From contig CAJNOL010000087.1 of assembly GCA_905250125.1 (NCBI GenBank), positions 124,001 through 188,000 of the forward strand: a stretch of DNA of 64,000 nucleotides, read 5' to 3'. The translations under genes and the position numbers were made by a program. This document shows positions 11,464-22,899 of the stretch, in pieces. The first letter of the stretch is position 1. Every line of letters starts with the position of its first letter. The DNA is from Rotaria sordida (taxonomy: Eukaryota > Rotifera > Eurotatoria > Philodinida > Philodinidae). The notes under the pieces are model-generated. The model saw nothing but the letters and a program-made list of their open reading frames with translations, had not been told where the DNA came from and made no database searches.

Positions 11464-14400
11464 ATGGCTGTCGCTGATCTTGATTTACCTGTGGCACGTA
11501 ATTGAGATGATTTTCATATTCTATTAATGATTTGATCTTTTTTTTTTCTGTTTTATAGTCTTTAGATCAATCGGAAGGTTATGACTTATTTGCACATGAA
11601 GCTCATCTTATTATTGATCAACTTGTAAAACAATCATTAGCACATGTGAATGATACAAAAGAAACATCGGATGAAAATAATGAGGAATATAATATTCAAA
11701 GAGATCGTTTTGTTGTACTAGAAAATGAAGCAAAAACAAATGGACAAATATCAGTACATTGGCCAAGTATTGCTGAATTTACCAATGAAAAAATTGGCAT
11801 AGAAAAAATAAATGAATACATTGAAAAAGTAATTCATTTTAGTCTTACTTTTAAGAATATTGTTTCTTTACATATTAGATCTATTAAATATAATTATATA
11901 AGAAAAAGAAAAAAAAATCGTTTTTTATGACCGACAGATGATAGTTTAGTTTTTTCTTAATGAATTGAATAGTAAATGTATTATATTGTATGCAAACCCG
12001 ATTCAATCACAATTAGAGCTATGCAGGGTTGAGTTAGAAAATTTTTTACAATCAGGGTATAGGTTATGAGAAAAAACTTAATACATCTCTAACATGATAC
12101 TATGATTCCTATTGATCACTGATTGAGTTTTCTAACAGAGATGTGCGGGGCATTGATTTTCCATCCCCCGCGGGGCCCGCCCCGTAAAATTCACAAACCC
12201 GTCCCGTCCGAACCCCGTGGTTATTCTTTTTGAGAATCCCCGTCCCGCCTGTGCCCCGGCAAATCTATACCCGCTCCGCCCGTACCCCGCATAGGCAACT
12301 TCTTGGACCAGCCCGCCCGACCCGCCATTTTTGTGACGGGCCCCGACCCGTCCCCGTGTAACCCGAAGAAATTTTTTATTTACCAGATACTTTATTTTTA
12401 ATGATGCATTCCTTTTATGAAAAATCATTTTTTACAAAAACAAAACTCAAGTCTATATGAGATGGTTTTGAATGATTCACTTTGTGATTGTTGACAAGCA
12501 CGTATTTTTGTGGTTGTTCTTTTAAAAACATTTTTATATTTGACGAATTACATTTAATATTACTCGATCAGCAATGACTGAGAGATGAAGAAATAATTGT
12601 AGATGAACGATCAGTATTCGACGAAGCTGTCCTATTAAGTGATTCATCAGGAGATAATTATGTAATTCGATGATACTTAGGTCTGACCAAAAGTTCTGGC
12701 AACATTATATAAAAATATAAAGGTAAGCAGGCAGCTTTAATTTTATTTTATCAAATATTGAGGACAGTTGCCATGATTATTTAAACCAAGTTCGATCCTT
12801 TCCAACAATTTGTTAAAAGTTTTTTTCGAAAAAATTTTTAGATATCGTACGAGCTTATCATGTTTCATTTATTTAATCAGTTAAACTACATTTAATGGAA
12901 TTAGTTAGCGAAAAGTTACATAGTATCAGGCCTGGCGAATATGATAGATATGATATTATATTGATGCCTTCTTCTGTCATGCAATTAATAACATTAGATG
13001 AGTATGAAGTCAACGATGACCGTCAAGCAATTTTGTACATTATGAACCTGATGTCTCTGTTTGTTTCCATATTTGATTAATAAAATGTTTTGGAGAGCGT
13101 TCAGCCTAATACTTGTGACTTACAGTCTTGCCTTTATCTACATTCAGGAGTATTTGATTTAAAAAATATACCAAACAAAGCATTTTCTAAAATCTTTATT
13201 CATGAACAATAGTCTTTGATGATTCATCTTCAATAAGCCAGCCAGCATCGGATAACTTATGACTAACCTATCTAAAATAAATCTATATCTCATCACTAGT
13301 AGTACTAGAATGCAACTGATATGATCGAACAAGATTTTGCTAACTTTTCACAATAAATGAAATATGATTAGCTCATGCGGTATCCATGATACCTAAAATT
13401 TTTTCGAAAAAACTTAAAAAAACTTTCAACTAATCGCTGGAAAGGATCAAACTTGGTATAAATAATCATGGCAACTGTCCTCAAAATTTGATAAAATAAA
13501 ATTAAAGATATCTCCTTATCTTTATATTTTTATATAATGTTGTCAGAACTTTTGGTCAGACCTAAGTAGTAATTCACAAAAAAATTCAAACGATAATTCT
13601 AAATATAAAATAAGTTTTAGTCCAGTTATTCACTTAATATAAATTGATAGTAGAAGTTGCGTATGACAGACGATAAAGAGAGAAACAAACAAATGGTAGA
13701 CAATCTTGTACATAATAGGATGAAAGTAATGAATCAATCAATATGTACTTTGTACTACATACTTATACTAAGGACATCCCGTGATAAGTTTTGACGATCT
13801 TTCATCACACCCGAAAAAAAATGTTTACCCGCCCGAACCCGTGTATTTCATACCCGCTCCGCCCGAGACCCGTGTCATTTAAAAAAATTATTACCCGCCC
13901 CGCCCGCCCGTGTACCGTAAAATACCCGCGCCCCGTTAATCCCGCGTTTAATTAAATTTTTCTTCCCCGCCCGCCCGTCGCCACGTGGCCCCGCGGGGCC
14001 CGCAGGGTGAACCCCGTGGACCGCACATCTCTGTTTTCTAACTAGGATAGAATTAAGAGAGACTGAGATAAATATTTCGTAGGGTAAGAGTTAGAAATAT
14101 TAGATTAGCATTAAAATTACAATAATTCTAATTCTTCAAGCATTAGAAATAAAATTAACCTTAATGCTTAAGTATTATTTGCATTAGAATTAATTAACGT
14201 TAGGTTAAAAAGTTTCCGATAACAAAATAAAGGTTTTCTTAACCTGAAGTGCCATTTTCAAAACAAAACAAAGGTCTCTCTAACCGAAGGTGCTATTCCC
14301 AAGAACAGCACAAAATTGTTCGATTTTGGGAACTTTTGAGTTTAGAGTGTCCGTAGACCTAGTCGTCGGTAATCTATAACTTAGCACTTAAAATAATGTT

Positions 14401-15248
14401 AATTTAATGCTAACACCTAGGCGTTAATTAATTCTAATGCAAACAATACTAAAGCATTAAGATTAGTTTTAATATTAATACTTAAAGTATTGCCATTAGT
14501 ATCAATAAATGTTAATTCTAATACGACATTCTTAGTAAGCGTAAAAGCTTCCTAGAATTGAGTAAGAGTTTAAAAACTTTTCTCAGTCATCGTACAGGAT
14601 ACGAAAAAAGCGTATTCTGCATATCTCTAATTAAAAGGGGATGTGAAACATGTAACATTTTCATTCCTTTCGCAATCGTAGATTATGTTCGTTTTTCACC
14701 GAGTATATCGAAATTTTTTCTTCTTTTTAATATTGTTTACCCTAAGATCAACACTATAATTTCTTAAAGCTTTCATATGATTTAATCAAAGGAATGGAAA
14801 ACAGCACCAGGTGGTCACGATAATAGTTGGTTATATGCAATTGATTTCCTTCAACGAAAATCATTAGAATTTAATGATCTATACATATATCGAGTGAGTA
14901 TTATCTTGTTAGTTATTTATTTCTTAAATAATTTTTTTTTTTGATTCATCAGGTATGTTATTCAATACCGACACGACGACAACCAATACCAAGACAAACA
15001 GTTTCGATTTATTTTACAATTGATGTTTCAAAAATAAAACCTAAAGTAAATCAATGATTACAATAATTTTCTAAAAAAAAAGCAAAAATTACATTTATTT
15101 ATTCAATTAGAATACACCAGTACAAATTTCATTTGTATTTGAAACAATGAGAGTTATTTATCATCCAGGCAATTTTCGTTTTCGTCAAAATTGGTTACAA
15201 AATATTATTTTATTAAAAGAAAAAATTGCAAATGATATTGATTTTTAA
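11464..15248 (+). CDS. Unrecognised conserved-looking 209-residue protein
   Basis: Exons 11464-11497, 11566-11828, 14792-14893, 14953-15045, 15111-15248, in phase throughout, total 209 residues. The first junction could instead use the GT at 11491 with the AG at 11557-11558; both keep frame and differ by a few residues. The protein is soluble, with no signal peptide or membrane segment. The N-terminal half is acidic and helical. The C-terminal half is strand-like and compact (SWLYAIDFLQRK, then TVSIYFTIDVSK, then VQISFVFETMRVIYHPGN), suggesting a small beta-rich domain. I do not recognise the family. The intron 11829-14791 carries nested transposable elements and a foldback repeat. It is divergent from TBC1D22 and may share its promoter. 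Confidence 0.7.
12136..14033. mobile_element. hAT-type DNA transposon remnant (non-autonomous), 1.9 kb
   Basis: The ends are the 13-base terminal inverted repeats CAGAGATGTGCGG (12136-12148) and its complement ending at 14033. Exact 8-base target duplications TTTTCTAA flank them at 12128-12135 and 14034-14041. An 8-bp duplication and CAGAG-type ends are hallmarks of the hAT superfamily. Both subterminal regions (about 12140-12365 and 13805-14020) are very C-rich on the plus strand, built from repeated CCCG words, against a background that is strongly AT-rich. No hAT transposase was found, so the element is non-autonomous or gutted. A second TA-flanked element sits inside it. Confidence 0.88.
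12676..13566. mobile_element. TA-flanked element with ~170-base inverted ends, nested in the hAT element
   Basis: The ends begin CTTAGGTCTGACCAAAAG and are inverted copies over about 170 bases (12676-12845 and 13395-13566). A TA dinucleotide flanks each end (12674-12675 and 13567-13568), the duplication expected of Tc1/mariner-type transposons. The 891-base body has only a 61-residue frame (12895-13080) with no recognisable DDE motif, so it is a non-autonomous or deleted element. Its position shows that it inserted after the surrounding hAT element. Confidence 0.75.
14085..14535. repeat. Foldback repeat in the same intron
   Basis: An arm around 14159-14206 (GCATTAGAATTAATTAACG) is the near-complement of one around 14413-14460, and the match continues more loosely outward. 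Between the arms are two imperfect direct units at about 14232 and 14271 (TAACCTGAAGTGCCATT and TAACCGAAGGTGCTATT). It lies just 3' of the hAT insertion and may be an independent element. Confidence 0.55.
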
Positions 15249-15261
15249 ATTTTATTGCAGG

Positions 15262-15302
<41 letters not shown>

Positions 15303-17293
15303 TTTTTCACAACAACCGTTAATATAAATAAAGTAAAGAACACTGGTTGAATTAAAACGAACATATTTTGTGAGCAAATTGAAAAGATAATAAAACAATT
15401 ATTATTGACAAAATAAATAAAATAAATATTAATATTAATATCAACTAAAAGAATATTACGAGATCTTAGAAATAATAACAATAAATAAATAAATATATTA
15501 AAAAAAAAACCGTTTTGTTAATACTGTGTATTTTTTGTGTCTAATATTTTGGAGACTACATGAAAGAACTGTAAAATTTTTATCACATTGTTATGTGATT
15601 TTGCACTGGAATATAATTAAAAAGTTGATGAAGATGATGTGATAGGATGTTGAAATAAATGTAATGGTTCAGTTTGATCTGGCTCAGACTGATATTTGCC
15701 TAAAATTAAATAAGTATTCAAGAATATTTTTAAAAAAGAAACGAAGGGTTAAGATTAATATCATTGAAAAGAACTGTTCGATAGTAGCATTATCAAATCG
15801 AAAATCACTGGTTTTTATAGTGGGTTTAAGGATAAAAATGATATTGATAAAAATTTTTATGCGTTTTCGATAGTCTTTTACTTTACTGATATTGTCCGAA
15901 ATCTGCTAACTAATTTGGCTATACCCAATCTAAACATTTGTGAGATTTATTATAAACGAAATTTCTTTGTAAACATTTGTTTGTTGCAAAATTGTTAAGT
16001 TTAGATTTATTGATAATCATTTTATGACAAAGAAAGATTTTATAGATTCTAATTATGTTCTCTCACAGTCTTAATAAAAGTTTAGATATTTGCTCGGTTA
16101 ACATAACCTATATAGTTCGAATTCTACAAAGGATCTATTTCTTGCTTCAGATTTCTAATTCATTACTTACCAGGGAAGTCTCCCAATTAATCTATCCGAC
16201 TTTAAGTCGGCACAATGTGCATCATGTAGGTCCTAATGAGTTATGAACACTCCGAAAAGGATTCGTCCTATTAGCTTATTGCTGCTGAGATACTGCTTTT
16301 TTTTATATTAAAGATCTAGTTTCCACAGAAACATCGGAGAAACTAACTTTCGAATTTCAATTCGAAATTTTTCAGAGATAGATCTTAAAAAGAATAGTTT
16401 ATTGTAAAAGTTTGACGTTTTTTTATTTGCTTTCATCCTGAATTACGAATATAGAATTTACTAATTTGTATGTACGATGTAAAAAAACATGCTTTTTATC
16501 ATAGCCGCATCTTAAGATCTGAAACTTTCAAAATAAATTATTTTGTTTAAAGCCTATTTCGATGCAGATTTTCGAAAATTATTTTTTTCGCTGTTCTCGA
16601 GGAAGATAACGTCTACGAACCTTTGAAGCTGAGTGATGACCGTTTTACTGAATTTGCGATGCAGCTTTAAGTATTTACCGAAAAATCAAATAGCTGAATT
16701 TCCACCTGTATTTTGCCCATAGATAGGTCTGATGACTGTGGAAATATTCTGAAAGTTTGAACCGAAAAGAATGTTCCTTTGTCGAGATATTGAATTTCCA
16801 AAAAAAAATGATTGTTTTCAACAAAGACCGAGTTTATTTGAAAGTTCAATCTCTCGACAAAGAAACATTCTTTTCGGCTGAAGCTTTCAGATCGAAATTC
16901 AGTTATTTAATTTTTCGATAAATGCCTAAAATTGGATCGAAAATTCAATAAAACGGTTGTAACTCGGCTCCAGAGAGCCATGACCGCGAACCCTTTTCCA
17001 GTCTTACCAAGATCTCCTTGTGAATCCGATATGAGCTCAAATAGCGGGCATCAATTTGGGTATTTTCTTCGTAAGTAACAATATCGAACATATGTATACA
17101 TAGCATTAGCTGTAATGTTCTCTTTTAAATACTAAATGAATAAATAGAAAGATCTAAATATCACTATTTCGATTTCTGAGTTATCTATTATATCTAAATT
17201 AAACATATCTATAAATTTGCATTTGGAAACCAATTGCATAATAATTGCATTCAAACAATTGATCATTTTCGAAGTACATATTTCCTTTCTTGA
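15249..17293. other. Convergent intergenic region with (TTA)n and a foldback
   Basis: It separates the 3' ends of the 11464 gene and FCHO. It holds a TTA/ATT microsatellite at about 15267-15302 and a foldback element at about 16600-17010. The open frames at 15245, 15664, 16055 and 16667 lack splice support, family features or coding character. Confidence 0.5.
16600..17010. repeat. Foldback element 3' of FCHO
   Basis: About 16600-16800 and 16815-17010 are imperfect inverted copies. Shared words include CCGTTTTA (left) opposite TAAAACGG (right), and AAAGAATGTT close to the centre on both arms. There is no protein frame. Confidence 0.6.
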
Positions 17294-20200
17294 TTACTTA
17301 ACTTTTATTTCTGAAAACTTACCGCTAAGTATTTTCTTTTTGAGTAATGAAATTCGATATCCATTACATGCAAGTTCAAAATCAATTGATGAAAAAAGTG
17401 CATTTTCACCAAGAAAATAAGCATTCACAATCGATGATGCTGTTAACGCTTGTTGCTGTTGTTGATCATTATCATTATCAATTGTATTCTTGTGTGCAGT
17501 TATTATTGTTGCTGATAAATTTCCTGTTCCATTGTTTACATATGGAACTTTCCACCACAGTTTACATTCATCCACAGACCTATTCATCGAAAACATAATA
17601 TATTTATTCTTTTTTAGCGAAAAAGAGTCGTTTACCATTCAGCGGTCGGTGATGATTCTTTTATTTCTTGTCCATCTGTGATTATCGTATAACATATCAC
17701 AGTATCATTATTTAATCGAATTGAGTTCGGTAAAGCTGAACTATTGAAACTATAATTTATATTTACTGAAATAGTATCAAATGTACGCGTCCATTTTGAT
17801 GACATTTGAATTGGAATGTTTGATACATCTGTATGTTTTATCTATTAAAAATATAAATTAAAAGACAAAAAAAAAAAAATTATACAAAAATTAACAAACT
17901 TCATAATTGAGCACATTAAGATTGAAGAAACGTGATGAAGGATTTTTTTCTTGTAAATTTTGAAGAGCATTATATAATCCTGTCATATCAAATGAATAAA
18001 TCGAATCATTTGAATCTGTTGATGATTCATTTCTATTTAATCAAAAAAAATAAGAACAAGATAGATATTAAATTAAGAAAAAAACAATGAGAATGTTTGT
18101 TTTTTTTGTGCGTACTGTGCGATTAATGAAGATTTTGCAGTTATATTTTCAATATGATCTAAATTTTTCAATCGAAATTGTAATCTATTTGAAAAATGTG
18201 ATGGATCAACAAATAGATTCAAAATTGAAGCTGGAAATGAAATAAGCATTTCACCAACAATTCGACTTTTCCAACTTAAATACAAATTAAAAAATATGAT
18301 TAGAGGAAAATGTTTCTTTTTTTCTTTACTTTTCTTGATTATTTCCAGACATCATAACATGAATTATTTCTTGAAAGGCAATTGCAAGTGGAATTTGATC
18401 TATAGTATCAGGAGTTAATGGAGACATTGGTTGCTCATGAGATATTATTGGACTGTTACGGAAATTTGGATTAATAGAAGCAATTGATGGACTAACAGAA
18501 GTCCATTTTGGTTGCTGTTGCTAAATAGAATAATAAAAAAACAAATAGAAAATAAAATTTTTATTTGGTTATTTAAGCAAAATGATTAGCGTAGTAGAAG
18601 AAGGATGTATGAAGAAGATTCTAAACATTTTACAAAGAAAATACCTCCACATTGATGTCTATAAAATAATACAAATGTTGGTCTTTATTTTCATTAGTAT
18701 AAGAAATCATTTGTATTTGCGAATGATCATAATTTGAAGTCCTTGAACTTTTTTATACAAAAAAAAAATAGATTCTGCATTTTTGCAAAGATCGATGTAA
18801 AGAGTTGGATAAGATCTATAATCATCTCAAGAACTCTCGTAACCAATTTCATGATAGCATAAACTAAAAATTCATATTCTGTACTCATATCTCGTCCTTA
18901 TTTAGCATCGGCTAGTACTGATTATTCAATAAACATTCCTGCATATTTAAGAAAAGACTAAAACACAGTCACTATTACTCGTGCGTAAAATCATTCGTTG
19001 AACCTCATTGATATGCATTCATTGAGTATAATTTAATATTTGACGAAGAAAATTTCCATCGATGCTTATTAATTAAATCAAGTATAGTATTATTTTAAAA
19101 GAACATTCTGATGTAACCTATCGAAATTTCAATACAATAGAAAACAAAAAGAAAATGATATTCATTTATATAGATATTTATTTTGACTAAATATAGAAAT
19201 CGACGTTTAAGAAAGATGTTGAATGCATTTTAAAATGAATTAAATAACAAATTCTTACATGTAAGTGACGTGCAGAAGGCACTTGCAATCTAGGAAATAA
19301 AATTTTTTTATTTGTTGTTAAATCTTCATGATGAAATGAATTAGCCACTTCCGTATCATCATCAGTAGATGATATTGATTGTATATTTGTGCCTAAAGAA
19401 AAGATTTATAAACAAGATTTATTAACATATTCTTTATAACATATTTATGTACTTTCAATAGTCGATTGTAGAGGAGCAAACAAATCTTCTTGATTAGTCA
19501 AAGTATTGGAAACCGAATTTGAATGAGACCGATCGAATTCATCATGTGGTGGAAACATACTTGAATTATCAGTATTATCTGTTGTTGCACTATTTGATAT
19601 AGTTCTATGATATAAATTGAGAAATGTTTATTATTCAAAAGAAAGAAAAAAAGTAAAAATCTTTTTTATACAAGGCTGCACGTAATGGAATAGATGGTGG
19701 AAGTGTTCTTGTACCAAGTTGGTCAATTGAGAATGATTTGTTCAAATCTGGATTTCTCTAAACAAAAAAAAAGCAAATAGAAAATCTTAATCTGAGATTT
19801 TGTTTTAGTTAATTTACGTTTGACTGTCCTCTAGAAGTTGTCATAAAGTTTCCCATATTTTTATCAATAAGACGCATCGCATTAACAATTTTTGTTTCAT
19901 CATCTACATCTGATAAAATTTCTGCTTTTGGATTTATTTTAAAATCAATTTTCAATATTGGATTATCATCATCATCATCATCATCACTACTTGTATCAGT
20001 TGAATTTGATGTTTTTAATAGTGACGGTGGATTTACACTATGACGAACTTGAAGCTTGTTTTCATTTTTTAACATTGTTGAACTTGATTGAGTATATGGC
20101 TCTGGTGTTGACTATTAAATATGAACGACAATAAGAGAAAATTAATTTTAAATAATGAATATTTACACATTTATTTCTCTCAGTATTGAAAGAACTTGGA

Positions 20201-22638
20201 ATAGAATCAACGTTATTATCAGTTTTTTTATTAAAATCAATGGTTTCATAATTAGAATTTTGTAGATGTACTTCATTTGATTCATCACGTGATTGATGAA
20301 CTTGTGAAGGTTTAGTAGATTTAGTATTTGTAGATGTTTTTTTTTCATTTTTCTTTTCTTTTCTTTCTTTACGACCTGTTCCAAAAAATCCTATTGTACA
20401 AAAAAACAAACAGTTTTTTATTTTAAATCTAGTGTTAGAATGTACCTGTAAATTTTGGTCTTCTTATTTTGACATCAAATGGATTCGATGTTTGCTCATT
20501 ACTACTATTTGGTTCTGGCGAACGCAACATTTGATTGTTAGACGTCGTGACATTAGGAGATGTTGTCGTAATGTTTGCAGTAGGAGATGTTATTAAATTA
20601 TGAGATGGTGCATTTGAATGAGTGTTACCAGAATGTTGTGACAATGCTAAAGAAAAAAAAAGATACGAACACGAATTATTTATTATTGTTGTTTTTTTCT
20701 TTTTTGGTCTATTCTATTATTCAGCTGAAGAAGCTCATTAATTAATTGAATAGTTAATGCAATAACCTAAGCATATAGCTATGAAATTCCCGTGTAAAAA
20801 AAAGTAATTTGCTTTCTATTCATATATATATATATATATATATATATGTTTTCTTTCTCCCATTGTTAATATTTGCTTGAATGCATGCTTATAAATATCA
20901 TACAAACCATGAAAAAATTGATGATAGTGATGTCGAGCTGAATCAATTGATTCATATTTCAGAAAAATGATGAGAAAAAAAAGAAAAATCTTTTTTTTTG
21001 TCTCCTCTTACCACGATTATTATTAGCATTGTTATTATCACTACTTTTTGTATTTTGTGGTGAAACATTAAAATGAGCTTGGAATGAAGGTACACCTGAT
21101 TCTAATTGATCAACTTGATTTGAATCATCATGACCACTTAATACATCAGGTGTATTGTTATTTGTTGGTGGTGCTGATGCTTTAAGATTATCAACTTCTT
21201 CAATTTGTAAAACAACTGTAGAAATGAATTAAAGAATAAAATTTATTGATAAAAGAAAATAATTCTTTTGTATTTTTTTCTACCTGGTCGATCTGTTCCT
21301 GTTTTCTTTTGTTCAACAAACCCATCTAAAAGATCATTTCCACTTAATGATTTTAACTTATCGCTAAAATCATTTTGTGCTAATCTTATTTGTTCATGAT
21401 TTCGTTGAAGTAGTTCAGAAAAAGTTAATGAAAAGAGAAGCATTTTTTCAATATGATCAATTTCAAAATCTTGAAATTTTGTACAAGCTAAAATCAAAAT
21501 AGACAAGAATAAAATAAAAAAGCATTTTATTTTAATAGAATAAAATTTACCATCCTGAAAACGTTTTTCATAATCATTTCTAACTGAATTATATTTTTCA
21601 ATTGTTAATTTATATTCATCTTGAGCAAGTCGACATTTTCTTTCTAAACGTTCGACTTTATTTGCTTGTAATGCATTTAATGTTGTTTGAGCAAGACCTG
21701 GTGAATTATTATCTTGTGATGTAGCTGATGAAGTATTGAATAAACTATTTCCAGTACGTTTTGCTCGTTCATAATCTAATGTAACCGAATGATATTGTTC
21801 TTTAGCTTTATTAACTATATGTAATGAATTATGTAATTGTGATATAAGTTCAGCTGAACGTAATATATCTCCATCTTTTTGTATGTGTGTTTTAACTTTC
21901 TTTTGATATAAATCTTGATAATTATGAATATCACGTAATAATTCTTGATAGAAACTCACAGTTGCTGAATGTGTTGAAGAAATTTTATCAAATAGATCAC
22001 GTATTAAACTCCATATTGGTGTAAATGTGCCCAAATATTGATTTTTTGTTAGTTGAGATTGTAAACGAGATAAACTTTTATAGTACACTGATTCACATTG
22101 TGCACTTAAAGAAGAAGAAAACAAATACACCTTTCAATGAATATTTTGCGTACTTGAAAACTTTCGTAAAGATATTCAATATATCAGTTTTTTTTCCTGT
22201 TTTTTAATTTAATCAAAGAGAGTATTTTATGTAGAAATTATTCTATATAACTTTCACAGATTTTTGCGGGCCCTAGGTTCGTACTTCATAATTCATCTTT
22301 CGAAATTTATCGACATTTTCTGATAATTTCCCTAATATTTTTCAATACAGAGATAATGTATTATATACTATTTTTTTCTATTATAAATTTATTCTTACTT
22401 TTTTTATTTTTTTCTAATATACTTGTTTTTTTAAGATTATCCTTAGAAAAAATAACCCATTACGCAATTCGAAAGACTCAAGAATGTATTTTGATATTTG
22501 TACCATGTATTTTACATACCTTTCATTAAGAAATCGTTGAAATTCTTCAATAGCTATTGCACCATACTTAACATTACTTGATAACACCTCAAAACCCCGA
22601 TTTCCTTCACTCCAAAAATAGTCACTCCAATGAACCAT
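17294..22638 (-). CDS. FCHO: FCHO F-BAR / mu-homology endocytic nucleator
   Basis: Fifteen exons in transcript order: 22638-22520, 22104-21551, 21487-21284, 21215-21012, 20646-20446, 20390-20167, 20111-19818, 19757-19672, 19604-19453, 19392-19259, 18520-18330, 18274-18116, 18032-17900, 17841-17636, 17579-17294 (1048 residues; human FCHO1/2 are about 810-890). Residues 1-292 form the F-BAR domain, recognised from YFWSEGNRGFEVL and the long coiled coil ending in a DRPG turn. A low-complexity Ser/Asn linker (about 293-735) has NPFD and an Asp-rich run, typical of binding sites for clathrin adaptors. The muniscin mu-homology domain (about 740-1048) has GEMLISFPASI and ends with NGYRISLLKKK. The protein should bend PI(4,5)P2 membranes and recruit Eps15/AP-2 at coated pits. 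Divergent from PACS. Confidence 0.95.
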
Positions 22639-22899
22639 CTGAAAATTTTATCGAAAATACAGAAAAAAAAAGAAAGGGAAAAACTATAATTATCCTCCAG
22701 CCAATAGAAAGATGAAACGCTATGCATTATAGAATGATTTTCATTGATTGTAGCGCATAGTAGAATATTTAGTATATATATATATTCTATATCTGGATCA
22801 TTCTTATCTTCTGTTCTTATCATCGCTTTTTGTTTTGTTTATGTTATACTTCATATTAAACAAGCAACAAATATTATTATGTTTTAATAAGAATATTAA
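22639..22899. promoter_or_regulatory. Compact bidirectional promoter, FCHO / PACS
   Basis: Only 261 bases separate the two start codons, so both transcripts must initiate here. The sequence is AT-rich with a short TATATATATA run near 22771-22781. No motif could be assigned to one direction. Confidence 0.55.

Noticed and set aside
12132-12428. 98-residue Gly/Arg-rich frame (-)
   Set aside because: By-product of the CCCG-rich subterminal array of the hAT element.
20163-20384. 73-residue Lys/Ile-rich frame (-)
   Set aside because: Shadow of FCHO exon 20167-20390 in another frame.
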